Assembly (NCBI RefSeq): GCF_003194585.1
Contig: NZ_QHKZ01000006.1
Location: forward strand, 241,377 to 305,376
Origin: Nocardioides daejeonensis
Lineage (GTDB): Bacteria; Actinomycetota; Actinomycetes; Propionibacteriales; Nocardioidaceae
Length of the DNA stretch: 64,000 nucleotides
Reading direction: 5' to 3'
The position numbers and the translations under genes were made by a program. The notes beneath the pieces are model-generated. The model had not been told where the DNA came from. It did no database searches and worked only from the letters and a program-made list of their open reading frames with translations. Shown here one piece after another: positions 8,405 to 17,110 of the stretch (position 1 is the first letter of the stretch; each line of letters begins with the position of its first letter).

Positions 8405-9763
8405 TCAGCGGACCCTGCGGCGGTAACGGACCCGGCAGGGCTGCTCCAGCTGGATCACCATCTTGGAGGTGTCGTCCCGGTAGCTCTCGGCAGGTTGGGC
8501 CATCTCGAAGGTGTAGTCCCGCAGGATCACCGAGAAGATCGCCTTGAGCTGCATCATCGCGAACGCGTTGCCCACGCAGCGGTGCTTGCCGGCGCCGAAG
8601 GGGATCCAGGTCCACCGGTTCTGCAGGTCCTCCTGGCGAGGGTCGATGTAGCGCCCCGGGTCGAACCGATCCGGCGCAGGGAAGTCCGCCGCGATCCGGT
8701 TGGAGACCCTCGGCGTGGCGCCGACCATCGTGCCGGCGGGGACCGCGAACCCCCCGAGCTCGACCTCCTCCTGCGCGACCCGCAGCAGCAGCACCAGCGG
8801 TGGGTGCAGTCGCAGGGTCTCCTTCAGCGCGGCCTCCAACTGGGGAATCGAACGCAGGGCCTGGAAGGAGACCTCGGAACCGTCGGCATACAGATCGTCG
8901 AGCTCGGCGACGACCGACGCCATGATCGACGGGTTGCGCAGCAACTCGATCAGCGTCCAGGCGGCCGTCCCGGAGGAGGTGTGGTGGCCCGCGAACATCA
9001 TCGAGATGAAGATGCCGGTGATGACGTCGGCGGAGTAGTAGGCCGAGCCGTCCGGGTTGGTCAGCGAGATCAGCACGTCGAGCAGGTCGCGCTCCTCACG
9101 CGGCACGGTGCCGCGGGCCACCCGCTTGTCGATGATCTCCTGCACCAGCGCTACCAACCGCTCCCGAGCCGCGTCACGGATCCGGAACGACTCGATGTCG
9201 GCGTAGGGGTCGACGTACGCGATGGCGTCGGTGCCGCGCTCGAGATCGTGGTAGTGCTGAGCGAAGGAGGCGTCGAGCTCCTCGCGGAAGGGCTTGCCGA
9301 TCAGGCAGGAGGAGGTCGTGTAGATGGTGAGCTCGGCGAAGAAGTCGAGCAGGTCGATCTCACCCTCCTCGCCCCAGCCGGCGACCATCCGGTTGATCTC
9401 GGCCTCGATGGTCGTCGCGTGTCCGCGCATCATGTCGCCGCGCAGCGCCTGGTTCTTGAGCATCTCCTGGCGTTGCTCGGGGGTGGCGTCGAAGACGACA
9501 CCCTTGCCGAAGATAGGGGTCATGAACGGATAGGCCTCGCCCTGGTCGAGCACCGAGTCCGGGGCTCGGAAGAACGACTCGTTGGCCTCGGCGCCACTCA
9601 CCAGCACGACATCGCGGTCGCCCAGCCGGAAGCGGCCGACGTCGCCGCACTCCTCGCGCACCCGGTGCAGCAGACCGACGGGGTCGTGCCGAAGGTCTTC
9701 CAGGTGGCCATGCTCGTGGCCGGGGAACTCGCTGGAGACCTCGGGGATCCGGGTCAGGCTCAT
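8405..9763 (-). CDS. cyp51: cytochrome P450 CYP51 (sterol 14-alpha-demethylase family)
   Basis: This is a 452-residue P450. The I-helix AGHHTSSGT starts near residue 258, the K-helix is ETLRLHPP, and the heme ligand is Cys396 in FGAGKHRCVG. The I-helix wording and the C-terminal stretch with FEMAQPAESYRDD match my memory of M. tuberculosis CYP51. The family removes the 14-alpha methyl group of sterols in three oxidations, although bacterial CYP51 physiological substrates are often unclear. The start ATG at 9763 overlaps the stop of the upstream SDR (ATGA). Neighbouring ferredoxin and SDR fit the conserved Rv0763c-Rv0765c arrangement. Confidence 0.93.
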   Translation of the reverse strand: MSLTRIPEVSSEFPGHEHGHLEDLRHDPVGLLHRVREECGDVGRFRLGDRDVVLVSGAEANESFFRAPDSVLDQGEAYPFMTPIFGKGVVFDATPEQRQEMLKNQALRGDMMRGHATTIEAEINRMVAGWGEEGEIDLLDFFAELTIYTTSSCLIGKPFREELDASFAQHYHDLERGTDAIAYVDPYADIESFRIRDAARERLVALVQEIIDKRVARGTVPREERDLLDVLISLTNPDGSAYYSADVITGIFISMMFAGHHTSSGTAAWTLIELLRNPSIMASVVAELDDLYADGSEVSFQALRSIPQLEAALKETLRLHPPLVLLLRVAQEEVELGGFAVPAGTMVGATPRVSNRIAADFPAPDRFDPGRYIDPRQEDLQNRWTWIPFGAGKHRCVGNAFAMMQLKAIFSVILRDYTFEMAQPAESYRDDTSKMVIQLEQPCRVRYRRRVR

Positions 9764-10539
9764 GACTCCTCCAGAGCGATCTCGGGCTGCACCTCGACCA
9801 GGGGCAGCATCGCGCCACGCGGCATCCGCACCATCGTGGCGATGACGTCGGCAACGACGTCGGGCTTCATGAAGTGACCACTGCGGGTGAAGCCGAGCTT
9901 GCTCCAGCCCTCCAGCACCATGGTGGTGTCCTCCGCGTTCCAGTCCATGCCCATGCCGGTCATGGTCGGCCCGGGGCGCACCACACCGACCCGGACGCCT
10001 GTGCCTTCGGTCTCGAGCCGCAGCGACCGAGCGAATCCTTCGATCCCCCACTTCGTCGTGGCGTACGACGACATGAAGGGGCGAACCTGGTCGGCACAGT
10101 CCGAGGAGACCAGGACGACGTCGCCACGGCGCCGCTCGACCATGCCGGGCACCAGGGCCCGCACCAGTCGGTGCACACCGAGCACGTTGATCTCGACCTC
10201 GCGGGCGAACTGCTCCGGGTCCGTCTCGATGATCCGCCCCGGCCGGAGTACGGCGGCGCTGCAGACGAGCGCTTCGACCTCCCCCAGGTCGGCACGCACC
10301 GCAGCGGTGAAGTCGGCGACGGAGTCGGCCGATGCGGTGTCGAGGGGGTGCGCGACCGCCGTACCACCGTCGGCGGTGATCGTGGCAGCCAGTTCGGCGC
10401 AGGCTTCGGCCCGGCGGGCACCGAGCGCCACCGGATGGCCGAGCGCGGCAAGAGCCGTCGCGGCGGCCGCGCCGATGCCCGAGGAGGCGCCGGCGACCAC
10501 GACGGGGCGGCGCTCGGGGTGGTCGGGAAAGACGCTCAT
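9760..10539 (-). CDS. short-chain dehydrogenase/reductase (Rv0765c-like)
   Basis: This 259-residue SDR has GASSGIG near residues 17-23 and YATTK as the Tyr-Lys catalytic pair. The ATG at 10539 was chosen because it has AGGAGG about 8 bases upstream and starts just before the Rossmann fold; the longer frame adds only low-quality sequence. It sits between two P450 genes and overlaps cyp51 by four bases. A role in oxidising P450-generated alcohols is likely but unproven. Confidence 0.9.
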   Translation of the reverse strand: MSVFPDHPERRPVVVAGASSGIGAAAATALAALGHPVALGARRAEACAELAATITADGGTAVAHPLDTASADSVADFTAAVRADLGEVEALVCSAAVLRPGRIIETDPEQFAREVEINVLGVHRLVRALVPGMVERRRGDVVLVSSDCADQVRPFMSSYATTKWGIEGFARSLRLETEGTGVRVGVVRPGPTMTGMGMDWNAEDTTMVLEGWSKLGFTRSGHFMKPDVVADVIATMVRMPRGAMLPLVEVQPEIALEES

Positions 10540-10621
10540 GCCGTGCCCTCCTGCGGCCTCACTGCGGTGCCCCACTCCGGCGCACCTCGTACCTCGGCGC
10601 ATCGCCGCGGCGTCTCCTCGT

Positions 10622-11836
10622 TCATGCGCGAACCCTCTCTCGCAGGGCTACCTTCATCGGGACGGAGGCGAAGCCGCGCACGTTGGTGGAGTGGACGCGG
10701 ACGCACCGCTCGTGGTCGACCTCGATGTCGCTCACCCGGCGGACCAGCTCGTGCAGCACGATCCGGGCCTCCAACCGGGCAAGGTTCGCGCCCAGGCAGT
10801 AGTGGCGGCCGCCACCGAAGCTGGCGATCTGCGTCAGCTCGTCCTTGTCACGGTGGATGTCGTAGGCGTCGGCCCGGGTGAAAACACGCTCGTCCCGGTT
10901 GGCCGAGCCGAGCACCAGCATCACCTTGGAGCCGGCCGGCGCCACCACGCCGTCGATCTCGTAGTCCGTCAGCAGATGCCGGGCCAGCATCTGACTGGAG
11001 GTGTCGAAGCGCAGCGTCTCCTCGATCCACACGTTGACCAGGTCGCGGGCCGGGTCGAAGACGGCTGCGAACTGCTCCGGGCGCTGGGTGAGGTGGAAGA
11101 CGGCGTTGCCCAGGAGCTTCGTGGTGGTCTCGTTGCCCGCGACGACCATGAGGAAGAGGAAGGCGATGATCTCTTCGTCCTCCAGCTTGTCTCCGTCGAC
11201 CTCCGCCTGACACAGCGCCGAGGTCAGGTCGTCGACCGGGCGTACTCGACGCTCGGCGACCATCTCGGCGTAGTAGGCGACCAGGTGCAGGGATGCCTCC
11301 ATCCCGGCGACCGGCACATCGCGCACGCCCTCCTCCCGATGCACCACGAGGTCGGCAAGACGGCGGATCTCGTCGCGGTCGGCTGCGGGCACGCCCATCA
11401 TCTCGGAGATGACGTCCATGGGCAGCCGGCCGGCGACGTCGGTGATCCAGTCCAGCTCGCCGTCCAGGGAGGCGTCGAAGTAGTGGGCGGTGAGCTGCTC
11501 GATCCGCGGGGTGAGTTCCTGCACCCGCTTCGGCGTGAAGCCGCGGGAGACGAGCTTGCGCAGCCTGGTCTGCCTCGGCGCGTCCATCGCCAGGAACGAC
11601 ATCACCTTGTAGGCGTCGGGACGCCAGGCACTGGCGTCGAGGGAGACGCCCATGGCGTTGGAGAAGCGGGCGTCGTCGCGCAGCGCGGCGGTCACGTCGG
11701 CGTGCCGGGTGATCGCCCACAGGTCCAGGGCCGTGTTGTGATGCAGCGGCGCGTGCTCCCGCAGCTGCGCATAGGTGGGGTAAGGGTCCGCTTGGAACCC
11801 GTAGTCATAGGGGTCGAACGCCAACGTGCTGGTCAC
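10622..11836 (-). CDS. cytochrome P450, CYP123-like
   Basis: This 404-residue P450 has the I-helix motif AGNETTT (residues 233-239), the ExxR helix EETLRFD, and heme ligand Cys347 in FGGGRHYCLG. All catalytic elements are present. It overlaps the 3' end of the TetR gene by four bases, so the regulator and P450 are co-transcribed. The second P450 in an Rv0766c (CYP123) position supports a CYP123-like assignment, but the subfamily was judged by context and not by alignment. It probably uses the ferredoxin encoded downstream. Confidence 0.88.
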   Translation of the reverse strand: MTSTLAFDPYDYGFQADPYPTYAQLREHAPLHHNTALDLWAITRHADVTAALRDDARFSNAMGVSLDASAWRPDAYKVMSFLAMDAPRQTRLRKLVSRGFTPKRVQELTPRIEQLTAHYFDASLDGELDWITDVAGRLPMDVISEMMGVPAADRDEIRRLADLVVHREEGVRDVPVAGMEASLHLVAYYAEMVAERRVRPVDDLTSALCQAEVDGDKLEDEEIIAFLFLMVVAGNETTTKLLGNAVFHLTQRPEQFAAVFDPARDLVNVWIEETLRFDTSSQMLARHLLTDYEIDGVVAPAGSKVMLVLGSANRDERVFTRADAYDIHRDKDELTQIASFGGGRHYCLGANLARLEARIVLHELVRRVSDIEVDHERCVRVHSTNVRGFASVPMKVALRERVRA

Positions 11837-12411
11837 GCCTGCTCCTTGAGGATCACCGCGGTCACCGCGTCGAGTCGATCCCGGAACTCCGGGTAGGTCA
11901 TCAGGCCCATGCCGACCTGGAGCAACGCGCCAGAGAAGGCGAGCAGCAGCGCATCGAGCACGTCGGCGCGGTTCGCGTCGCCGAGCGCGGCGGCGAAGCG
12001 GCGGGCGAACTCCGATCCGATCCGCAACCGCAGTCGCTCGACCTCCGGGTCGTCGCCGAGCAAGGCGGGGGTGACGGCGGCGGTGATCTCGGGCGCCGCA
12101 TGCAGCAGGTCTGCGAAGTGGTGCACGACCGCGCGCACACGCTCGTACGCCGTCTCCTGCGTCACCTCCGGCGCTGGATTGTCACCGAGCAGCCGGGCGA
12201 ACAGCTCGGCGTAGAGGTGGTTGCGCGAGGCGAGGTAGGTGTAGGCAGTGGCCGGCGAGACGCCCGCCCGCTGCGCGACGGTGCGCACCGTGAGCGCATC
12301 GCGACCCACTGCGCGGAGTTCGGCCTCGCCGGCAACGAGCAGCCGCGCGTAGGTCTCGGCCTGCCGCGGGTTCAGCCCCTGGCGGGGGCCGCTGGACACC
12401 TGACTGGACAT
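11833..12411 (-). CDS. TetR/AcrR-family regulator of the P450 cluster
   Basis: This 192-residue regulator has an N-terminal helix-turn-helix (about residues 40-62, TVRTVAQRAGVSPATAYTYL) and an all-helical ligand-binding domain. It is the first gene of the catabolic run and overlaps the CYP123-like gene. A perfect inverted repeat covers its own start codon, so autorepression and control of the whole cluster are likely. The ligand is unknown; a lipophilic substrate of the P450s is plausible. Confidence 0.92.
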   Translation of the reverse strand: MSSQVSSGPRQGLNPRQAETYARLLVAGEAELRAVGRDALTVRTVAQRAGVSPATAYTYLASRNHLYAELFARLLGDNPAPEVTQETAYERVRAVVHHFADLLHAAPEITAAVTPALLGDDPEVERLRLRIGSEFARRFAAALGDANRADVLDALLLAFSGALLQVGMGLMTYPEFRDRLDAVTAVILKEQA

Positions 12412-12420
12412 GTGTCCAGT
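12403..12420. promoter_or_regulatory. operator-like palindrome ACTGGACA-TG-TGTCCAGT over the TetR start codon
   Basis: Two perfect 8-base arms are separated by two bases. The ATG of the TetR gene (12411-12409 on the minus strand) lies inside the left arm. An extra half-site TGGACA occurs at about 12393. The position suggests a short or leaderless transcript with operator and start codon superimposed. Confidence 0.8.
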
Positions 12421-12445
12421 TTGGCGACGTGAAGGGGGAAGCGCA

Positions 12446-12478
12446 AGGGGTCCGGCGAGACTTTCTCACCGGACCCCT
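12446..12478 (-). terminator. hairpin terminator of the propeller-protein gene
   Basis: Perfect 10-base arms (AGGGGTCCGG and CCGGACCCCT) surround a 13-base loop that can pair further (GAGA with TCTC). It lies 17 bases past the stop of the gene at 12495. It also insulates the TetR promoter. There is no long U-tract, as usual in high-GC actinobacteria. Confidence 0.8.
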
Positions 12479-12494
12479 CACGTCGAACCACGTG

Positions 12495-13817
12495 TCAGCG
12501 GCGCACCTGGACCGCCCGGGAGGTCGCCGACCCGTCACGGAAGCCTGGACGCTTGGCCGTCACCCGCACCGCGAGTCGCTTGCCCCGATCGCCCTTGCGA
12601 ACCTTGTAGGTCGCCTTCGCTCCCTTCGCACCCTTGATCGCCTTGCCGTTGCGCAGCCAGCGGAAGCTCACCGCCGTGGGCGCCTTCGACCAGGTGCCCA
12701 TCGTTGCCTTGAGGATCTTGCCGGCGGCGGCCTTGCCCTTGACCTTGGGCGCCTTCTTGGCCTTGAGTGCCTGGGCAGCGCTCGACGTGCCGGGGGCATA
12801 GGTTGCCTTCGACCAGTCCGGATCGCTGCCGCCGGCGATGATCTTGCTGACGACCGCACCGCCTTCGCAGGCAGCGAAGTTGCTGATCTTGTAGATGCTT
12901 CCGTACTGCTCGTAGACGACCTCGTCATCGGTCGGGCCGAAGCTCGGTCGTTCGTGATGACTCAGGTAGGGCTCCGGGACCTCTCCCTCCTCGACCGAGG
13001 CGCATGCGAACGTCGGTGGGGCGGGAACGCCGGTGCGCGGGTTCCCAGCCACCGTCGCCAAGGCCAGCATGTTGCCGCCGCTGCCCAGGAACGCCAGGTG
13101 CGTGCCGCCCGGTGAGAGCACGGGCTCGCTGAGGTCCATCCACTCCAGCCAGCCGAGCTCGAAGACGTCCTCGTCGCGGAACCAGGTCGTCGACTCGGCG
13201 CCGCTACCCCAATCGCGCAGCTGCACGGGTCCCGACCGGGAGAGGACGATGCGCGAGTTCGTCAGCCACGACGCGTCCGTCCCCTCGAAGAGGCCGCCGT
13301 CGAAGTCGACATCGCCGTTCCCGACCGTGCTCAGCGCGGTCAGCGACTCGACCGTCCAGGAGGTGGAGCCGCTGTATTGGACCGTGCGGAACTGCGAGTA
13401 GGCGACTCGCTTGCCGTCCGGCGAGATGGCCGGCTCCGTGAGCCGCGTGACGCGGATGGTCGTGCCGGCACCCTCGATGAAGAGATCACCGGGCGTCATC
13501 GAGTTGAGCACCTTGCCGGACTGGTTGATCACCCGGATCGTGTTGTCCCCCTTCATCACCGCGATGCGTCCGTTGTCGGAGATGCTCGGCTCCGCGTAGG
13601 GGCTCGACGCGGTGCCGTCAGTCGTGATCCTGGTCTGACCCGAGCCGTCTCCCCGCGCCACCCATACGTTGTTGCTCTTGATGAAGGCGATGGTCCCGCT
13701 CGAGGTACCGGCGCCGGCCGCATAGGCCGACGTAGCCGTCATCGCACCCGACGTCACAGCACCGAGGGTCGCCACCAGGGTCAAAGCGGTCGCACTCGCG
13801 ACACGTCTCCATCGCAT
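12495..13817 (-). CDS. secreted TolB/WD40-like beta-propeller protein with C-terminal Ig-like domain
   Basis: This 440-residue protein has a Sec signal peptide (cleavage probably after SAYA, about residue 34). Repeats of the type ISDNGRIAVMKGD, ISPDGKRVAYSQF and LSPGGTHLAFLG indicate a TolB-like beta-propeller. A basic Lys/Ala linker follows, then a C-terminal domain with GTWSKAPTAVSFRWLRNGK, a form seen in many extracellular actinobacterial proteins. It is monocistronic with its own terminator. Function unknown; extracellular binding is likely. Confidence 0.82.
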   Translation of the reverse strand: MRWRRVASATALTLVATLGAVTSGAMTATSAYAAGAGTSSGTIAFIKSNNVWVARGDGSGQTRITTDGTASSPYAEPSISDNGRIAVMKGDNTIRVINQSGKVLNSMTPGDLFIEGAGTTIRVTRLTEPAISPDGKRVAYSQFRTVQYSGSTSWTVESLTALSTVGNGDVDFDGGLFEGTDASWLTNSRIVLSRSGPVQLRDWGSGAESTTWFRDEDVFELGWLEWMDLSEPVLSPGGTHLAFLGSGGNMLALATVAGNPRTGVPAPPTFACASVEEGEVPEPYLSHHERPSFGPTDDEVVYEQYGSIYKISNFAACEGGAVVSKIIAGGSDPDWSKATYAPGTSSAAQALKAKKAPKVKGKAAAGKILKATMGTWSKAPTAVSFRWLRNGKAIKGAKGAKATYKVRKGDRGKRLAVRVTAKRPGFRDGSATSRAVQVRR

Positions 13818-13883
13818 TCAAGTTGTCCTTTCGTCGAACCTCCGATCCTTCACTCGTTGCCCTTCCCGCCGCGTCGTCCCAGG

Positions 13884-13912
13884 TTGACAGTCGGGTCCGA
13901 CTTTCGTCGTAC
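13884..13912 (+). promoter_or_regulatory. possible promoter TTGACA-N17-TCGTAC
   Basis: An exact TTGACA at 13884-13889 is followed after 17 bases by TCGTAC, about 72 bases upstream of the LLM oxidoreductase start. The -35 is perfect and the -10 is poor, so this is a weak prediction. Confidence 0.35.
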
Positions 13913-13983
13913 GGCAAGCGCGGTCAGGCGCCTGAGTGGAACCGCCGGCCGAACCTGTCGGCGAGTTCTGCGAGGCTGCCGCC

Positions 13984-14988
13984 ATGGCCGTCTTCGTCAC
14001 CCGCTACGACTTCCGCGCCCCCGACGCCTCCCCCGAGCAACGCCAAGAGCTCTTCGCCCGCGCGGTGCGGCAGGCGGCGTACGTCGACCGGCACGGCCAC
14101 GACGTCCTGCTGCTCTCCGAGCACCACGCCTCCGCGGACGGCTACCTGCCGAGCCCTCTGGTCGTAGCCGGCGCGTTCGCGGCGGTCACCGAACGGATCC
14201 AGCTGTCGGTCTCCGCGCTGCTCGCCAATCTCTACGACCCGGTGCGGCTCGCCGAGGACATCTCGGTGCTCGACCACCTGAGCAAAGGCCGGGTCAGCTA
14301 CACCTTCGGGCTCGGCTATCGCACCCTGGAGTACGACCTGCTCGAGCGCGACTGGCACACCCGCGGCGCCGACCTCGAAGCACGCCTGCAGACCCTCCTG
14401 GCAGCGCTGCGCGGCGAGGAGATCGACCGGGGCGGGCAACGCCACCGGATCACTCCCGCTCCTTACAGCCAGCCCCATCCGATGTTCCTGCAGGGAGGCG
14501 GCTCGGTCGCGGCAGCACGTCGCGCGGCCCGGCTGGGCATCGGATTCGCACCGCAGACAGCCGACCCGGGACTACGAGCGGCCTACGAGGACGCCTGCCG
14601 CGACCTCGGCCGCGATCCCGGCTGGGTGATGGCGCCCCCGAGAAGCGGGCCCGCTGCCATCTTCTGCTCCGAGGAGCCGGGCGCCTTCTGGGAGCAGTAC
14701 GGAACCCACCTGCTCCACGATGCCACGGCCTACCAGGCCTGGCGCGACGAAGCGGGGCGGGACCCGGCAACGGCCACGCACGTCGCCGATGCCTCCACCT
14801 CGGTCGAGGAGATGCGCGCCGCCGGCGTCTACGCCGTCCTGCACCCCGACGACCTGATCGCCAGGCTGCAGGCGAAGGAGATCCGGGTGGTGACCAGTCA
14901 CCCCTCCTGCGGCGGGCTGCCTGAGGAGCCATCGTGGGAGCACCTGCGCCTGCTTGCCGAACGGGTCATACCCGCCGTCCGCGGCTGA
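13984..14988 (+). CDS. LLM-class (luciferase-like) flavin-dependent oxidoreductase
   Basis: This 334-residue bacterial luciferase-like monooxygenase contains LLLSEHH near residues 40-46, the LSKGRVSYTFGLGY segment near residues 100-113, and RAARLGIGFAPQ. The ATG at 13984 begins MAVFVTRYDF, the usual first beta strand; the frame extends 16 residues further upstream without a good start. The family uses FMNH2 or F420. The following KstD-like gene starts 103 bases downstream on the same strand, so a shared role in steroid or lipid oxidation is possible. Confidence 0.85.
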   Translation: MAVFVTRYDFRAPDASPEQRQELFARAVRQAAYVDRHGHDVLLLSEHHASADGYLPSPLVVAGAFAAVTERIQLSVSALLANLYDPVRLAEDISVLDHLSKGRVSYTFGLGYRTLEYDLLERDWHTRGADLEARLQTLLAALRGEEIDRGGQRHRITPAPYSQPHPMFLQGGGSVAAARRAARLGIGFAPQTADPGLRAAYEDACRDLGRDPGWVMAPPRSGPAAIFCSEEPGAFWEQYGTHLLHDATAYQAWRDEAGRDPATATHVADASTSVEEMRAAGVYAVLHPDDLIARLQAKEIRVVTSHPSCGGLPEEPSWEHLRLLAERVIPAVRG

Positions 14989-15091
14989 CCGTCGCCGGCC
15001 GAGCGTCTCGCCCCGTGCTGAGTGGGACTCCGACCCGCGTCGCCGGGCGCCGGGAAATAGAGTGCTTTCGATCCGAGGAAAGGGATGGCCC

Positions 15092-16609
15092 ATGAGCAAC
15101 GAGCAGGTCTTCGACGTCGTCATCGTCGGCTCCGGTGGCGGCGCGATGACAGCCGCGCATCTGGCTGCCAAGCACGGCCTCTCGACCGTGGTGGTCGAGC
15201 GCACCGACCGGGTCGGCGGCACGTCGGCGTACTCCGGTGGGGCCTGCTGGCTGCCCGGCACCCAGGTCCAGCAGCGGCTCGGCATATCTGACTCCACGGA
15301 CTCGGCGCGCACCTACCTCGGCGCTCTCCTCGACGAGCCCGACCAGGCGAAGATCGAGGCGTTCCTCGCCGAGGCGCCACGCCTGGTCGCCGAGCTCGAG
15401 AGCGATGACCTGATCGAGTTCGAGTTCACCCCATTCCCCGAGTACTACGACCGCCCAGGGCGTGTGCCCGGCGGTCGGTCGATCCAGCCCAGCAACATCA
15501 GGCGAGACGAGCTGCCGGCCGCGGAGCGGGTCGATGCACTGCTCCGACCGCCGGTCGACAAGGACCGCGTCGGCGAGCGCGGACGACGTACGCTCACCGG
15601 CGGGCAGGCCCTGATCGGGCGGCTGCTCGGCGCCTTCCTTCGAGACGGTGGCACCGTCCTGACCGGCCACCGGATGACGGAGCTGGTCACCAGCGAGGGC
15701 CGCGTGACGGGCATCGTGGCGGAGACCGCCGACGGACCGGTGACGATCGTGGCCCGCAGGGGTGTGGTCCTTGCCAGCGGCGGCTACGAGGGCGACGCGG
15801 CCCGACGCGCCGAACGTGGCGTGCCGGGTTCGGCGGAGTGGACGATGGCGCCGCGCGGCACCAACCAGGGCGAACCGATCGACGCGGCCATGGCGGTGGG
15901 CGCGGCCACTGCGCTGCTGAACGAGGGCTGGTACTGCCCCGGCCTGGCCCAGCCCGATGGGTCGGGCACCTTCACCTTGGGCTTCCGCTCCGGCCTCATG
16001 GTCGACCAGACCGGCCAGCGCTACGCCAACGAGTGCCTGCCCTACGACCGGTTCGGTCGCGAAATGGCGAAGGCGCCCGAGCGCATCCCGTCGTGGTACC
16101 TCTTCGACAACACCGAGGGCGGCCAGCTGCCCGCGATCGCGATGCCCCAGGGCGACCCCGCCGCACATCTGGCGGCAGGCACCTGGGTGCAGGCCGACAC
16201 CGTCGAGGAGCTGGCCGCGAGGCTCGGCATCCCGGCGATCATCGCCACCGTCGAGCGGTTCAACGCACTTGCCGAATCCGGCGTGGACGAGGAGTTCGGC
16301 CGCGGCGACGACGAGTTCGACACCAACTTCGTCTTCGTCGACAACGGCAAGAACAAGGCGCTCGTGCCGCTGGCGAACGGCCCCTTCTACGCCGCCAGGT
16401 TCGTCCTCTCCGACCTCGGCACCAAGGGCGGCGTGGTGACCGACGCCGCCGCCCGGGCCCTGCGCGAGGACGGCACCGCGATCCCCGGCCTCTACGCCAC
16501 CTCGAACGCCTCGGCCTCTGTCTTCGGTGCCTACTACCCCGGCCCGGGCGCCCCGCTCGGCTCGGCCATGGTCTTCGGCTCGCTGGCGGTGCGCGACCTG
16601 CTGGGCTGA
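15092..16609 (+). CDS. FAD-binding dehydrogenase, 3-ketosteroid-delta1-dehydrogenase-like
   Basis: This 505-residue flavoprotein of the FAD_binding_2/KstD family has an N-terminal dinucleotide motif IVGSGGGAMTAA (11-22), VVVERTDRVGGTSAYSGG, and a C-terminal FAD segment GLYATSNASASVFGAYYPGPGAPLGSAM. KstD enzymes remove hydrogens from C1 and C2 of 3-ketosteroids. The ATG at 15092 follows GAGGAAAGG. ChoD, an HsaE-like hydratase and CYP51 elsewhere in the window fit a steroid role. However, the family also includes fumarate-reductase-like enzymes, so the substrate is not certain. Confidence 0.8.
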   Translation: MSNEQVFDVVIVGSGGGAMTAAHLAAKHGLSTVVVERTDRVGGTSAYSGGACWLPGTQVQQRLGISDSTDSARTYLGALLDEPDQAKIEAFLAEAPRLVAELESDDLIEFEFTPFPEYYDRPGRVPGGRSIQPSNIRRDELPAAERVDALLRPPVDKDRVGERGRRTLTGGQALIGRLLGAFLRDGGTVLTGHRMTELVTSEGRVTGIVAETADGPVTIVARRGVVLASGGYEGDAARRAERGVPGSAEWTMAPRGTNQGEPIDAAMAVGAATALLNEGWYCPGLAQPDGSGTFTLGFRSGLMVDQTGQRYANECLPYDRFGREMAKAPERIPSWYLFDNTEGGQLPAIAMPQGDPAAHLAAGTWVQADTVEELAARLGIPAIIATVERFNALAESGVDEEFGRGDDEFDTNFVFVDNGKNKALVPLANGPFYAARFVLSDLGTKGGVVTDAAARALREDGTAIPGLYATSNASASVFGAYYPGPGAPLGSAMVFGSLAVRDLLG

Positions 16610-16643
16610 ATCCACCCCCGCTCCGCCGTACGCCGCCCCTGGC

Positions 16644-16703
16644 CTTCGATGGAGCGTGAGGGCTGGCAAAACTCAGAAGAGGAGCTCTGGCGCTCCATCG
16701 AAG
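16644..16703. repeat. dispersed hairpin element (arms CTTCGATGGAGCG / CGCTCCATCGAAG)
   Basis: Perfect 13-base arms flank a 34-base loop, 34 bases after the KstD-like stop. The left arm is followed by TGAGGGCTG. The same arm plus TGAGGGCTG is found in inverse orientation at 43391-43448, so this is a mobile or dispersed palindrome that may act as a terminator. Confidence 0.8.
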
Positions 16704-16840
16704 CGTCTCGGCCGGCACGCCGCTCTGCTACTCCGCGGTGGCGAGCCGCGTTCCTGCCGCGTGTCCCGCGACCTGTCGGCCTGCTGCTCGTGCTCTGGGC
16801 AGCGTCGCACCTCGCGATCCTGTCCCGACTCCCATGATGG

Positions 16841-17110
16841 CCGGCACAATGGATAGTTGTCAGACGTGATGAGGACGCGCAGATCAAGATCGCCAAGGCG
16901 TCCCAGCCTGCTCGTCGTCGCATCATCGCGGCGATCGAGTCTCTGGCCATCGATGCTCGTCCTGCTGGCGTCAAGAAGCTCACGGGTCGTGACGACTACC
17001 GGGTGCGCGTGGGCGACTAGCGGATCATCTCCACCGTGGAGGATCAGATCCTGACGGTGGAGGTTGTGAAGGTCGGCCACCGACGCGACATCTACGAGGG
17101 GGGATGGACC
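16841..17110 (+). pseudogene. RelE/ParE-type toxin remnant with in-frame TAG and no start codon
   Basis: The plus-strand frame through 16859 translates as VRRDEDAQIKIAK..., then RRRIIAAIESLAIDARPAGV, KKLTGRDDYRVRVGD, stop, RIISTVEDQILTVEV and VKVGHRRDIYEG. This is a near-complete RelE fold. The TAG at 17018-17020 replaces the conserved Tyr of the VGDYRII motif. Upstream the frame has no ATG, GTG or TTG before a TGA at 16835. Downstream the frame runs without a stop into the antitoxin gene. Toxin activity is probably lost while the antitoxin persists. Confidence 0.85.
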
